From the NCBI GenBank assembly GCA_009731375.1, contig BJOX01000042.1:644584-708583 (forward strand): a stretch of DNA of 64,000 nt, written 5' to 3'. The position numbers and the translations under genes are program-made. Shown piece after piece: positions 1 through 10,297 of the stretch (positions are counted from its first letter, which is position 1; each line of letters starts with the position of its first letter). The notes below the pieces were generated by a model. That model had not been told where the DNA came from. It searched no databases and saw nothing but the letters and a program-made list of their open reading frames with translations. The stretch comes from Paulinella micropora. Lineage: Eukaryota; Cercozoa; Imbricatea; Euglyphida.

Positions 1-389
1 GGCAGGGTGCAGCTGATGTAGCGCAAGCTTAGACAAACGTCTGGTTGCGCCTGCGACATAATTTTCGCGGGCAACGATTTGTGCGCGCTCTCGGAGTCCA
101 AGGCCGCGTGTAGGCAGCAGAGCAGCAGCGACGCGCGCCTCCCCGCCCTGCGCTGCCAATCGCGGCATGTCTGGCTCAGCGCCAGCAAGTCCCGGCAGCC
201 GAGGCTCAGCGCCAGGTGCTGATAAATTATACCGTCTCGGTCGAAGGCCACCAATTTTTTTGCTTCCGAACGACAGGTCGTGCCCCCGCACCGACCTCCC
301 CGATGTTTGTTATCTTTTTTTTTTTTCGTTCTTGGACGTAATATTCAGCGGGCGCGGGAAATGAGGGGGGGGGGGGGGGAGGGGGGAAA

Positions 390-480
<91 letters not shown>

Positions 481-487
481 GGTGGAA

Positions 488-719
488 NNNNNNNNNNNNN
501 NNNNNNNNNNNNNNNNNNNNNNNNNNNNNNNNNNNNNNNNNNNNNNNNNNNNNNNNNNNNNNNNNNNNNNNNNNNNNNNNNNNNNNNNNNNNNNNNNNNN
601 NNNNNNNNNNNNNNNNNNNNNNNNNNNNNNNNNNNNNNNNNNNNNNNNNNNNNNNNNNNNNNNNNNNNNNNNNNNNNNNNNNNNNNNNNNNNNNNNNNNN
701 NNNNNNNNNNNNNNNNNNN
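488..719. other. Assembly gap next to a long poly-G tract
   Basis: Run of N preceded by about 110 bases of almost pure G (364-479). The unique sequence before it (1-360) is GC-rich and shows no convincing open frame. The poly-G/gap pairing recurs at 5582, 6680, 27780, 47610 and 61810, where homopolymer G or C meets N, so these joins are probably sequencing breaks. Confidence 0.9.
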
Positions 720-764
720 GGGGCACACGCGCACAAACCCAAAAACCAATGGTTTCTCGACCTG

Positions 765-1308
765 TTATCCGTGGCACGATCCGACTGTGCACTGGCCATG
801 CCATATCAAGAGTTTTTCGACTCCTTTCGGTTCATCATGCCAGACTTCAGCCACCGGTAACCCAACCACGCCACCAAGCATAGCTCTTGGTGGAATCCCG
901 TAACCAAAAAGGAAGCGCTGGGCAGCAAAGATGAAGGTAAGAATGACTGGGAAAAATTCTTCCAGCCACGCGACGGCGCCGTGAACGGGTTTGATTGCAT
1001 CCATGCGCTCTCACCGGTTCTGCGGACCGCGGTTATGACCGCAGAGGACGAAGTTGACTCATATCGTGCCTCGAGGCTAGACCCACTGCTGCGGTTCCCG
1101 TACATTCTGCTGCTGCCCAAAGCGGCTGGCCATTTTTCATGTATGGTGATGTACAACCTCCTGTGCTGTTCATCTGCCGTGCAGCTCTGTACGACCAACT
1201 ACGCGCCAATATCCCGACAGTTCTATCCCTCCTACGAAGCGGGCCGCAGGTGATTCGTGGGTTGCGGCGTCTTGGGGGCGCCCAAAGGCTATGTGCCTGC
1301 AATATCAC
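765..1308 (-). CDS. Unassigned open frames, minus strand (weak)
   Basis: Three overlapping minus frames cover this GC-rich stretch. The most protein-like is 765-1004, 79 codons, which contains a hydrophobic segment (WLEEFFPVILTFIFAAQRFL) followed by a Gly/Pro/Val-rich tail. An in-frame TGA lies two codons upstream of its ATG. No family is recognised and no frame continues across the region, so this could be a broken gene, an exon, or non-coding GC-rich sequence. Confidence 0.2.
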
Positions 1309-1634
1309 GGGGGGTGACGATTTCGACGTAATGTTTACAGGCTAAGCCTCCAGAAGCATAACGTGAAAGCGGAGCAGGCCAAAAAGGAGGAGGCCAAGGC
1401 AGAACCGTATACATATTAAAACGAATAAGCAAGACTGTAAAAAAAAAGTGGGCGCCGGCAACCTTTTGAATGGAATCCCAACGATTTGGTATTTGACCAT
1501 AGAATTTTAATAGACTGGCACAAAAACATTGGAGAGGCTAAACAAAAAAAAAAGAACAAGAAAAGAGCACATCGCGTGGAAACCCGCGCACAAAAAATGG
1601 GGAAAAAAAGTCTTGTGTTTGCCTAATAAGAAAT

Positions 1635-2082
1635 TCAGGCCGAGTCTTCATTATAGCCGCAGGGGCAACCGCTGGTTTCTTCGGGGTGCCGCCACTCGCT
1701 GCACTCGGGGCCACCGCACTCGTAGAGCCGGCACCTGTCGCAATCACTCATCTCCGCAAAGCCCCGGAAGGTCTCGGCGATCGCGCGGGCGCCCACCAGC
1801 GCACGGAGCAGCTTATGGCACACTGCCCTTAGCTCTTTTGGTTTCTTCGCCTTGTTCACTTGCTCTACTACCAGGGCCAGAGTTATCTTCCTCGCTGCAA
1901 TCTTCCTCATAGAGAAGCACACATTCGTCGCGCTGAGCGCACCACTCTGGGTTAAGCGCGTTTTCGCCTCGCTGGACAAGCTGGAACAGTTCGACGTCGG
2001 CTGCTTTGTCCGCCGTCTTTTGTTTCTTGTGGCTGCTGGCAGCTGGGCTGCTCAACGATGGTCTTTTGCCGGGCTGCGACAT
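1635..2082 (-). CDS. Small charged protein with Cys-rich C-terminus, frameshifted
   Basis: The ATG at 2082 opens a frame with a basic Ser/Pro/Lys N-terminus (SSHKKQKTADKAAD, a plausible nuclear localisation signal), then an acidic stretch (EEDCSEEDNS). At about 1880 the protein-like sequence moves to another minus frame. That frame continues with KKPKELRAVCHKLLRALVGA and ends in a Cys-rich tail (CDRCRLYECGGPEC, then CPCGY) before the stop at 1635. The tail could bind zinc, but the spacing matches no domain I know. Total would be near 148 residues. The shift is a single-base indel or error. No family is recognised. Confidence 0.4.
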
Positions 2083-2654
2083 TTTTTTTGTGTGTTTTAC
2101 GTGTGTGTGCGCGTGTGTGGGTGGGTGTCTGTGTGAGAGACAGTAGAATGGAGGGGGGGNNNNNNNNNNNNNNNNNNNNNNNNNNNNNNNNNNNNNNNNN
2201 NNNNNNNNNNNNNNNNNNNNNNNNNNNNNNNNNNNNNNNNNNNNNNNNNNNNNNNNNNNNNNNNNNNNNNNNNNNNNNNNNNNNNNNNNNNNNNNNNNNN
2301 NNNNNNNNNNNNNNNNNNNNNNNNNNNNNNNNNNNNNNNNNNNNNNNNNNNNNNNNNNNNNNNNNNNNNNNNNNNNNNNNNNNNNNNNNNNNNNNNNNNN
2401 NNNNNNNNNNNNNNNNNNNNNNNNNNNNNNNNNNNNNNNNNNNNNNNNNNNNNNNNNNNNNNNNNNNNNNNNNNNNNNNNNNNNNNNNNNNNNNNNNNNN
2501 NNNNNNNNNNNNNNNNNNNNNNNNNNNNNNNNNNNNNNNNNNNNNNNNNNNNNNNNNNNNNNNNNNNNNNNNNNNNNNNNNNNNNNNNNNNNGGGAAGGG
2601 GAGGGAAGTTGGCAAAGGGGGAGCGAAAAAAAAAGGCACAGGAAAGAAAATCTA

Positions 2655-3889
2655 CTACTCCTCCAATACCCCCCTACCTTGTTCTATTGTAGCGTTCTGG
2701 TTGCAGCTACTGTAGGCTGCGTGGACGCTGCTATCCGTAACCGACAGACGATGCTTGTTTCGAAGTAATGCGACCGTAGTCCGGATGTAGCTGGCATAGG
2801 ACACAGGAGGTGCCGCCGTGACATAACCGCCGCCGTGCGGCTCCAAGGTTAAATGCCGCAAGCTGTGGTTCAGGGTGGTGTTGCCGACGTTGCTCTGCTG
2901 GAACAGCAGCTTGGTCGGCGCTTGTTCGTTTTCCTGCCTCAGCAGGAGATCGATCCGCCGGACCTCTAGGTGACTGAGCTTAATCACTTTCAATTGGGTT
3001 GCCGTGCCGGTCAACACTAGATGCTCGATCTTCACGCAATTTAACTGCTTGCCGTCCAGGGCGAGCTCTTGCACGCCGCAAGTGCCAGCCACGTCTTCTT
3101 CCACCCGGACTTCCGCTTGCCGCAGCAGAAGGTCTACGCGCGCTTTGCCGAGGCCCGCCAGCCGCACGGTGGCCCTCGAAGACACTGACACTACAGTGAG
3201 GTGCTGGAACTGCAAATTATGCCGCAGCTCGATCGTCGCGTCGTCGCTTTTTACCAGGAGCTCCCGGAGATTAATGCAAGACTCTATCGTGACCCGGCCG
3301 CTGCCGACGTGCAACGCAGGACAGTCCGTAAAGTCCGAGCGCTTGCACTTGAGCCAGACGGATGCGACCCCGCCCGCGTCCTGCAGCTGAGCGGACGGCA
3401 GACGCCAACTGACGCGGTAAAAGAACAGGGCCGAGATCGAAGGATTGCAGCTCAGCCCGAGTGCGCACCAGTTCTCGTACGTCACGTCGCCTTCGATAAA
3501 CTGCCCGATCATCTTCACAGACTTTTTTTCTGGAACATGGCCGGCCAGGCGGTAGATTGTGAACTGCCGAAACATAGCCACTGGCCACAAGGGCTTCGGG
3601 AATGCCCCGACGGAAGCGGATGCACTCCAGCTTGCTAAAAACCAGCCTCGCGAGGGTGGCTGTGTTCTTATCTCGCAGAGAACTCTGGCCAAACAAAGTC
3701 AACAGCGCTCCAACGCTAGCCCAGCCCTGTTGCATGCTCTGCCAGCCTGACGAGTTGCTTGCTACGTCCAGACAATAACAGCCTTCGCCCTGCTGCCAGA
3801 ACTCTTGCGCCGCCTTGGTCTCGCCGCCGCAATAACTGAAAAGAACGATAGCTAACAGAATCTGCGGCGTGGCTGGGCAGCCTGTGCCT
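2655..3889 (-). CDS. Hypothetical, possibly secreted protein with a repeated hydrophobic motif
   Basis: The main open frame runs 3692-2655. Protein-like sequence extends upstream in a second frame to about 3889 and changes frame near 3575, so one indel is present. The upstream part contains a hydrophobic core (ILLAIVLFSYCGG) followed by Gln/Glu/Cys-rich sequence, which resembles a signal peptide and mature N-terminus. An in-frame TAA precedes it and no ATG is visible, so an upstream exon is possible. The C-terminal 250 residues have a regular alternation of short hydrophobic strands. The motif RVDLLLRQ / RIDLLLRQ occurs twice about 60 residues apart, suggesting an LRR- or beta-helix-like repeat fold. 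Function unknown. Confidence 0.45.
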
Positions 3890-4490
3890 TAGTCGTTTGC
3901 AGGTGCGTTTGGCTCACTGTCATAATAAACCCGCAGTCGCAACGGGCGCAAGAGTTTCAGCTCTTGCAAACTTCGAGGCCTGCGCCGCATCAGCAGCTCC
4001 AGGGTAGTTAAATACACAGGAAAGACATTTGGTTCGGGAGCGCCACCGAGAAGTCTTCGCGATTGCGAGTACTTTTGCTCTTCAACGCTGAGCGCTTTAT
4101 TCCATTCCCGACATTTTGGGGTTCGGGCGAGGTCTCAGTCATTCCCTTTCTGGCTCTTTTTTTTTTTTTTCGTTTCCTGACTGTCTTTTTTTAGGAATCA
4201 TGCTTACTAAAAACAAAAACAGAAACAATGGCAACAAAAAAAAAAGAGACAGGAGAGGGAAAGAGGAGAGGAGTGGCAAGGGGAAGTATGCGAGCTTAAT
4301 CTTTGCGTGCTGTAGTGTCCGGCCGCGCTTTGTCCCTTTCCTACTTTTCCGTTCTCTTGCCCCCTTATTAACACACACGATAGCTTGTTTTTTTGCTCTG
4401 TCTCTCTCTCTTTTCCCTCCCTTGTTGTCTTCTTTTTTTTTTCTTGCTTGCCTTTTTTTTCTATGGGTTACCAAACTCTTCTAAATTCTG

Positions 4491-5532
4491 GTGTTCGCTT
4501 TGATGGGCAACCTTTCGTCTCGCGCCGTCAGCCCCGCCTCTACTATGGTGGTCGTCGCGGCCGACCTGCGCGACGTCGCTCTGTGCCTAACCCTCACTGC
4601 TCACCTGCGCGGGAGAAGCTGTCTCTCAGTACCAGGCCGCGCTCACTACAGGCAACGCCCGCGCGGCTTGGCTTAGGCGCTAAGGCCACCGAACGGGCCC
4701 TCGACTTTCTGCTCGAACGTGTGCAGCACGGCCTCGTGCGCATGAGGCCGCACAGCCGCGCCGAGCTTCTGGCAGAGCTCAGCACGAGCTTGAGTGCGCT
4801 GCTGCCCGGGGGCCAGACCGCGTCCGGCGCTCTGGACAGTGCAGCCTTTGTCAGCCACACGTTATTTGCAGAGTCCGAGGCGTTGTCGCACTACCCGGGC
4901 ACAGAGCTCGTGGTGTTTGCGAGCGCTGCGCGGAGGTCACCAGACAAATTCCGGTTCATGCGCCAACTGTGCGGGACTGTCTCGTGCGCTACGGGCCCGT
5001 CGCACAAATCTACGTGCCGAACTGCGGCGGCGCGCTGATCGCACCCGCCGCTCTTGGCATCTTGGCGGGGGCAGTGAGGTGCGCGCTAGAGACTATCTAC
5101 TATGAGTGCCAGGGCAGGGACGCGCCAGTGCCTGCTTTCAGCCTGCACTACTACCTGTTCGGCCTAGGCTGCGACGCGCACGCGCCCCCGATCGCAGCCG
5201 CGTTAAACATCTTGAACTTTCATGACCGCTACCCCCAATTGCGGGGCCGCTTCGACGACGGCCTCGCTGAGCGGTTTTATCATCGTTTCAAGGCGCAAGG
5301 CTACGTCTTCGCACCCGGGCCTGCGCTAGCGGGGTGGGCCGCTGCGTATGAGCTGCTGTGCAACGAGAGTTGCGAGAATTTGCTGTGGTGGGTTTACTTC
5401 AATGTCTACATATGCGGCCAGCCCGAGTACGCGCGGTTGCTAACTAACGCCAATGCCGACGGGAATTTGGAGGCCACGCTCGAGGAGTTCGACCACGACT
5501 TTCTAGCCATGTCAACCCGGAACGCACCGTGA
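4491..5532 (+). CDS. Hypothetical protein, frame changes in at least three places
   Basis: GC-rich plus-strand coding sequence whose protein-like signal moves between frames near 4625, 4680 and 4975. A middle part (from about 4683) reads ERALDFLLERVQHGLV and is rich in Ala/Leu. The last part, 4969-5532, is a clean frame with Gly/Ala-rich, Tyr- and Cys-containing sequence (YVPNCGGALIAPAALG, ENLLWWVYFNVYICG), ending in TGA at 5530-5532. Length would be near 340 residues. No family is recognised. Either a decayed gene or one damaged by sequence errors. Confidence 0.4.
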
Positions 5533-5907
5533 TGGTGCGCAAGCTGTTGGCGAGCTGTTACGTGATTGATTTTCTCTAGCACGGGGGGGGGGGGNNNNNN
5601 NNNNGTGCGCACGGAATCTGGAAAAAAAAGAACCGCCAAACATAAAATAGTTTTAAAAATTAAAAAAGTTAGCCTCTGTGGTCTTTTTTCCAAATTTAGG
5701 CTTTTGCCCGGGCCGGGAAATGGGAGGTGGTTTCAAATTGACAAGCAAGTTCGAAATTGCCGTTGCCGTAGCTCTCGAGTCGAATGCCGCAAATCGCGGT
5801 AGATTTTCGTTTGTTCTCCCTTCTTTAGCCGCAGTTTGCGGTTTTCTCGAAATTTGTCGCAATTTGCGCCGGGTTCAAAAAATAACAGATTTTTTTTTCG
5901 AGGTCAA

Positions 5908-6043
5908 AAAGGCAATGACACGCTTAAAAGTACATTTTTTTGGGGAAAGATTGGCGGGCGGGGAAAAAAAATGAGATAATTAAATTTTCCCCGCCCGCCA
6001 ATCTCTCCCCAAAAAAAACGATTTTAAATGTGCGATTGCCGAA
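5908..6043. repeat. Large imperfect palindrome (hairpin 1)
   Basis: The arm TTGGGGAAAGATTGGCGGGC (5939-5958) is matched by its inverted counterpart GCCCGCCAATCTCTCCCCAA around 5994-6013. Outer arms GGCAATGACACGCTTAAAA and TTTTAAATGTGCGATTGCC extend the pairing. The loop is a short AT-rich segment containing TGAGATAATTAAATT. Confidence 0.8.
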
Positions 6044-6197
6044 ATGTCCTCTGCTAAATTTTTTTTAGCTAAGATCCGCAAACTGCGACGAATTTTTTCG
6101 TTTTCGTCTTTAGCAGCAATTCGCGGTTTTCTCGAAATTTGTCGCAATTTGTGCCGGGTTCAAAAACTCTCAGATTTTTTTTCGAGGTCAAAAAGGC

Positions 6198-6332
6198 AAT
6201 GGTATGTTGAACTTCGTTATTTTTGGGGAAAGATTGGCGGGCGGGGAAAAAAAATGAGATAATTAAATTCTCCCCGCCCGCCAGCCTTCCCCCAAAAAAA
6301 ACGATTTTAAATGTACCATTGCCGAAATGTCC
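6198..6332. repeat. Large imperfect palindrome (hairpin 2)
   Basis: Second copy of the hairpin block, about 285 bp downstream of the first. Arms around 6222-6246 and 6271-6293 pair (GGGGAAAGATTGGCGGGCGG with CCGCCCGCCAGCCTTCCCCC, a few mismatches) and the AT loop is conserved. Confidence 0.75.
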
Positions 6333-6440
6333 TTTGCTAAAAAAATTTTTCAGCTAAGATCCGCAGACTGCGACGAATTTTTTTGTTTTCTTCTTTAGCC
6401 GCAATTTGCGGCATGGTGTCGTTTTCACAAAAGTCAGGTA

Positions 6441-6463
6441 GCAGGATTGTGGGTTTTTAGGGG
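6441..6463 (+). repeat. 23-bp direct repeat, outer left copy
   Basis: gcaggattNtgggtttttag followed by ggg; one mismatch (g for c) to the copies at 6508 and 8690. Preceded by acaaaagtcaggta, which also precedes the 6508 copy. Confidence 0.8.
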
Positions 6464-6507
6464 GGCAGGGAAAAAAAATCCGCACCTGCCACCACAAAAG
6501 TCAGGTA

Positions 6508-6530
6508 GCAGGATTCTGGGTTTTTAGGGG
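6508..6530 (+). repeat. 23-bp direct repeat, left boundary candidate of the Fanzor cassette
   Basis: Identical over 23 bases to 8690-8712. Sequence after the two copies diverges (acattggg versus tactaggg), so identity stops abruptly at the repeat edge. The pair brackets the TnpB-like gene. Confidence 0.8.
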
Positions 6531-6939
6531 ACATTGGGAAAAATCAACCCAGGTGTCTCTAGCCGCACCTGGCACAGGAAAAATCCGGTGACTCCGAAAA
6601 AAAATTCCTTCAATAAGTGTTTGCAGAAAAAAAAATCCCCGCCCACCAATGTTCGCTCGCCGATTAACAAAAACACACAGCCCCCCCCCCCCCCCCCCCC
6701 CCCCCCNNNNNNNNNNNNNNNNNNNNNNNNNNNNNNNNNNNNNNNNNNNNNNCCCCCCCCCCCCCCCGCGTTTAATGGGAAAAAAGGTGTGGAGGGGGGC
6801 CGCGCAAATGTCACACCTTCCCCTCCCCCGTGCACCTCCCTCCTCGCTGATTCAAGCGGAAAAAAAACATTTTCACTCTTTTTTTTTATTCTTGGCATCA
6901 CCACAACAAGGCCAGGAACGATAGCTCCTGGTTGGAGCA

Positions 6940-7033
6940 CATTCTCTCTCACCCCCTCTCTTTTTTCTCCCTTTTGCTCTTCTCTCGTCCTTTCTTGCGC
7001 TCTTTCTCTCTCTCCTCTCCCTGTTTCTCTCAG
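6940..7033 (+). promoter_or_regulatory. Candidate 3' splice acceptor before the Fanzor-like gene
   Basis: About 90 bases of C/T-rich sequence end in gtttctctcag at 7033. The recognisable coding part begins downstream. A pyrimidine tract this long and regular directly before CAG is what an intron 3' end looks like, so the Fanzor gene may have an upstream exon, perhaps beyond the gap at 6707-6752. It could also be simple-sequence DNA. Confidence 0.45.
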
Positions 7034-8569
7034 CAAGGTTCTGGCCTGTGGATCCTGGAGCTCGACCCGCAGGTACGAGCCGGCAACGACACACAGCTCA
7101 CAAGCAACGTCTTGGCAGTCGCGACTGTCTTCGCTGCCTCACACCGTAGTCGGTGCGCGACTCCACGCAGCCAAGGGCAAGAAGGTGCCCAAGAAGAAAA
7201 CTGTCAGCCAGAAGGCGACACCAGCGCTCAAGACAGTCACGTACCGAATCTACCCTAGCAGCAACAACCCACGAACTAGGCAAGCCTGGTTACGCAAGGC
7301 CTGGCTGGTATATAGGGCAGTCCATACAATCTGGAACGCTGCAGTTGCCTGGCTACGAGAGGAGGATAAGCGTCTTTCTGTGCCGAGCCAAGAACATCAA
7401 GCCAACCCGTCGTCAACCAAGAGGCGACGCTTAGAGAAAGCAGAGGCCAAGGAGGAAACAACCGAAGAAGCGCAAGCTAGAAAAACCCGGGAACGACAGG
7501 AGCAGCAAGAGCACCGAGAACAAAGAAGGGCCGAGATGGGCGGTAGAATGCGGCGTGTGGGCGACTTTGAGCTAGATACGTTGCGTCTGCGGTTTGTGAA
7601 GGACGGTAGCGAATTCGTGCGACAACATTTCTCCAGGGCCGTACGCTATCCGCGATGTGGCCATTCGAGACTTGCATGCGGTGCGAAATTCGGCCATTGC
7701 AAATCTTAAGCAGAAACGCAAGTTCTTTCACTAGAAATGAATCAACTTCCGCAAGTGGCAGGAGCGCAAGTCGACGATTGCGATTTCGCACACGGCTTGG
7801 GGGCGCAAGCGAGGCTTCTTTGCCTGCTTCTTCGGGCCGGATTCAGTTACCTCCAGAGATACTCGATGGTTGCAGCATGAAATCAAGCACGACGTGCGCT
7901 TGAGGGTCGATCGCCTAGGCAAGTGGTACTCACATGTGCCCATAGAGATAGAGCAGCGCGAGCGCGACGTGCCCGTGCCAGACTCGAAGCGCGTAGTCGG
8001 CATTGACCCGGGCGTCAGAAGCTTTCTAACTGTGTACCATGCGGATTCAGGCGCGATAACCGAATGGGGTCGCGGGTCCATTTCGCGCGTGTACCGCCTG
8101 CAGAAGCATATCGACGCGCTGCTGAGCAAGCACGACCTGGTGGCCAAGCAGAAAAAGGACACCGCTGGCGCTTACGGCGCGCTATCACTCGGGTGCGTGC
8201 CAAGGTCTTTAACATGGTCGCCGACGTGCACAAGAAGCCAGCTAGATGGCTGCTAGATAACCACGACTACGTTGTGCTACCTTGGTTCGGAGCATCCGAC
8301 ATGGTGAAAGGCAAAGGGATTTCACAGAAAACCGCGTCTGCTGAACCTGCAACGACATATATGCTGGGAAGTGCAAGGTGTTAGTATGCAACGAGGGTTT
8401 CACCACCCAAACTTGTACGCAATGCGGGGCCCTGTGGCAGGACATCGGATCCGCCAAGGTGTACAGCTGTCAGTGGTGCGCCTTGCAACACGGACGCGAC
8501 ATGAACGCTAGTCGCAACATTCTCTTGAGACTGTTGGCCCTAGGCGAGCAAGACATTTATACAATCTAA
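7034..8569 (+). pseudogene. Fanzor: eukaryotic TnpB-family RNA-guided endonuclease, disrupted
   Basis: Recognised as the TnpB/Fanzor family, which in eukaryotes encodes RNA-guided DNA endonucleases carried by transposons. In order: a basic segment (KGKKVPKKK, possible nuclear signal); the typical N-terminus (VTYRIYPSSNNPRTRQAWLR, then YRAVHTIWNAAVAW); a charged Glu/Arg/Lys insertion (about 7395-7540); the block AIRDVAIRDLHAV near 7645; NFRKWQERKSTIAI near 7745; RuvC-I VGIDPGVRSF with Asp at 8005-8007; the bridging LPWFGASDMVKG near 8280; VCNEGFTTQTC with a Glu at 8393 in the alternative catalytic position used by Fanzors; zinc ribbon CTQC/CQWC; and RuvC-III GRDMNASRN with Asp at 8498. Breaks: a frameshift near 7635-7642, in-frame TAG (7732) and TGA (7738), and frameshifts near 8175 and between 8330 and 8378. 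All three acidic residues survive. No recombinase or transposase partner is seen. Confidence 0.88.
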
Positions 8570-8712
8570 CACACGAAGATCCAGGACTGGAAAAGTGATC
8601 TGTTATCGTGTTTTGCCAGATGGGGCCTGACTGTGTCGTGAACAGTCTGTAGTGTCTTGGTCTTTCGACCAAAGACTTCAATCCATCCCGCAGGATTCTG
8701 GGTTTTTAGGGG
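8570..8712 (+). ncRNA. Candidate guide (omega/fRNA-type) RNA region with hairpin
   Basis: In TnpB and Fanzor loci the guide RNA scaffold overlaps the 3' end of the gene and finishes at the element's right end. Here the interval between the stop (8569) and the boundary repeat (8690-8712) contains the hairpin ttggtc-tttc-gaccaa (8657-8672, extendable with a bulge). Position and structure fit; expression is not shown. Because the gene is broken, this may be a relic. Confidence 0.35.
8690..8712 (+). repeat. 23-bp direct repeat, right boundary candidate of the Fanzor cassette
   Basis: Exact match to 6508-6530, lying 121 bases after the Fanzor stop codon. With the left copy it delimits a cassette of about 2.2 kb. 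Confidence 0.8.
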
Positions 8713-8924
8713 TACTAGGGAGAAATGAAAACCATGTTTCAAGCCTGTGTTGGGCAACGATCGCGTATGGATCGCGAAAGCCATCAATGGCTCCCTGGAC
8801 GCCATGCAAAAATGTGTCGGACAACGAGTGCTCGTGCTGGATGTCACGCTGCTGCATTTTCAGGAATTAGAGGACTTCTACGTTCAACAAATTTCTGCTA
8901 CAAAATTGGCGCAGTTAAGAAACC

Positions 8925-9090
8925 AAAGGTTCCAAGATTTCACGCCTTGTTTCCAAGATTTAAATCACGTTTCCAAGATTATTTTCTTAAATCAAGATTT
9001 CAAATCTTGGTATCAGGATTTGTAATCATGGACTCAAGATTTAAAATCAAGAGTTTTAAATTTTTATCTTGGACCCAAGATTTTACATCT
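8925..9090. repeat. Degenerate ccaagatt minisatellite
   Basis: Variations of ttccaagattt and its reverse aaatcttgg recur every 15-30 bases. The same family fills 21915-22430. Non-coding. Confidence 0.7.
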
Positions 9091-9149
9091 ATCTATCTAC
9101 CTATCTATCTATCTATCTATCTATCTACCCTACCTACCTACCTACCTAT

Positions 9150-9188
<39 letters not shown>
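9091..9188. repeat. (CTAT)n/(CTAC)n microsatellite
   Basis: Tetranucleotide tract joining the degenerate minisatellite to the ~175-bp satellite. Confidence 0.95.
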
Positions 9189-9189
<1 letters not shown>

Positions 9190-9705
9190 CTCAACTTGAA
9201 ATCTAAGCTTCCGCACCGGTTTTATGCTTCAAAAACATTATAAATATGCTGAACAAGCTGGTATTAATATTATTTCATGAATAGTTCAAGTAGTCAGTGA
9301 GTATGTATAATGATTACAAGTGAGTGGCAAGTCACCTATTCTGAGTGTCACAGTGACTAGTGTAAAACAGTGTCACTCAACTTGAAATCTAAGCTTCCAC
9401 ACCAGTTTTATGATTCAGAAACATTATAAATATGCTGAACATGCTAGTATTAACATTATTTCATGCATAGTTCAAGTAGTTAGTGAGTATGTATAACGAA
9501 TACAAGTGAGTGGCAAGTGTCACAGTGACTAGTGTAAAACATAGTCACTCACTCTGTACTCTAAGCTTCCACACTGGTTTTATGCTTCAAAAACATTATC
9601 AAGATGCTGAACAAGCTAGTATTAATATTATTTCATGCATAGTTCAAGTAGTCAGTGAGCATGTGTAACGATTACAAGTGAGTGGCAAGTAGTCACTGCC
9701 ACCAA
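9189..9705. repeat. ~160-185-bp satellite, three tandem units
   Basis: Units begin at about 9189, 9375 and 9548 and share TCTAAGCTTCC, CAAAAACATTAT, GCTGAACAAGCT, TTTCATGCATAGTTCAAGTA and TACAAGTGAGTGGCAAGT. Length differences come from an indel in the TCACAGTGACTAGTG part. AT-rich and non-coding. Confidence 0.85.
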
Positions 9706-10297
9706 TGACTAACTTGAAAATTTTCAAATCACATTTGAATTTAAATTTGAATTTGAAGTGATATAATTGGAATTTGATAAATTAAATATAATCGCATTGA
9801 TTTTGCTGTAAAACAACATAAAAACAAAGAAACACCAAGCTCGGGCAAGCCAAAACCACTTATTAACAAGAGAAATTACTAACGGTCAAAAACAGTTGTA
9901 ACGGCTAGAAATTCAATTTTTATTAACTTTTTTAAAAATGATGAAAGTAGATCAAAATCTTTCATTTTATTGATATACGAACTATTTCTGAAACTTTTTG
10001 AATTCCTATTGCACTTGATATTGCAGTTCAAGTTATTTTTTCATGTATGATGTAACGTTCGATACGGTTATGCAACGTTTACAAATTTAAATTTTTAAAA
10101 ATATTTTTGAACGATTATGATGAAAGTGTAGTTGTTTTCAATGAAAAGCAAGAAAGAACAAATAGATTACAAAAATCCTACAAAATCCTTACATAACCGT
10201 TAAAAGCAGTTGTAACGGTTAGAAATTGAATTTTTTTTATATTTTTTATAAATATTATTAAAATAAAATACAATCTTTTGTTTTTATGAAGAAACTA
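9706..10297. repeat. AT-rich non-coding stretch with a ~320-bp duplication
   Basis: CAGTTGTAACGGCTAGAAATTCAATTTTT (near 9890) recurs diverged as CAGTTGTAACGGTTAGAAATTGAATTTTT (near 10208), both followed by poly-A/T. No gene is seen. Confidence 0.6.

Larger units (their letters stand above)
5825..6415. repeat. ~285-bp tandem repeat, two full units plus a partial third
   Basis: The landmark tttagccgca (or one mismatch) followed by GCGG starts units at about 5825, 6110 and 6393. Units share the segments TCGAAATTTGTCGCAATTTG, a GAGGTCAAAAAGGCAATG block and a hairpin-forming block (annotated separately). No coding potential is seen. Confidence 0.8.

Noticed and set aside
1-5550. Giant-virus insertion in the GC-rich left end
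   Set aside because: Compact genes and unknown products are suggestive, but no viral hallmark (capsid, packaging ATPase, polymerase) is visible.
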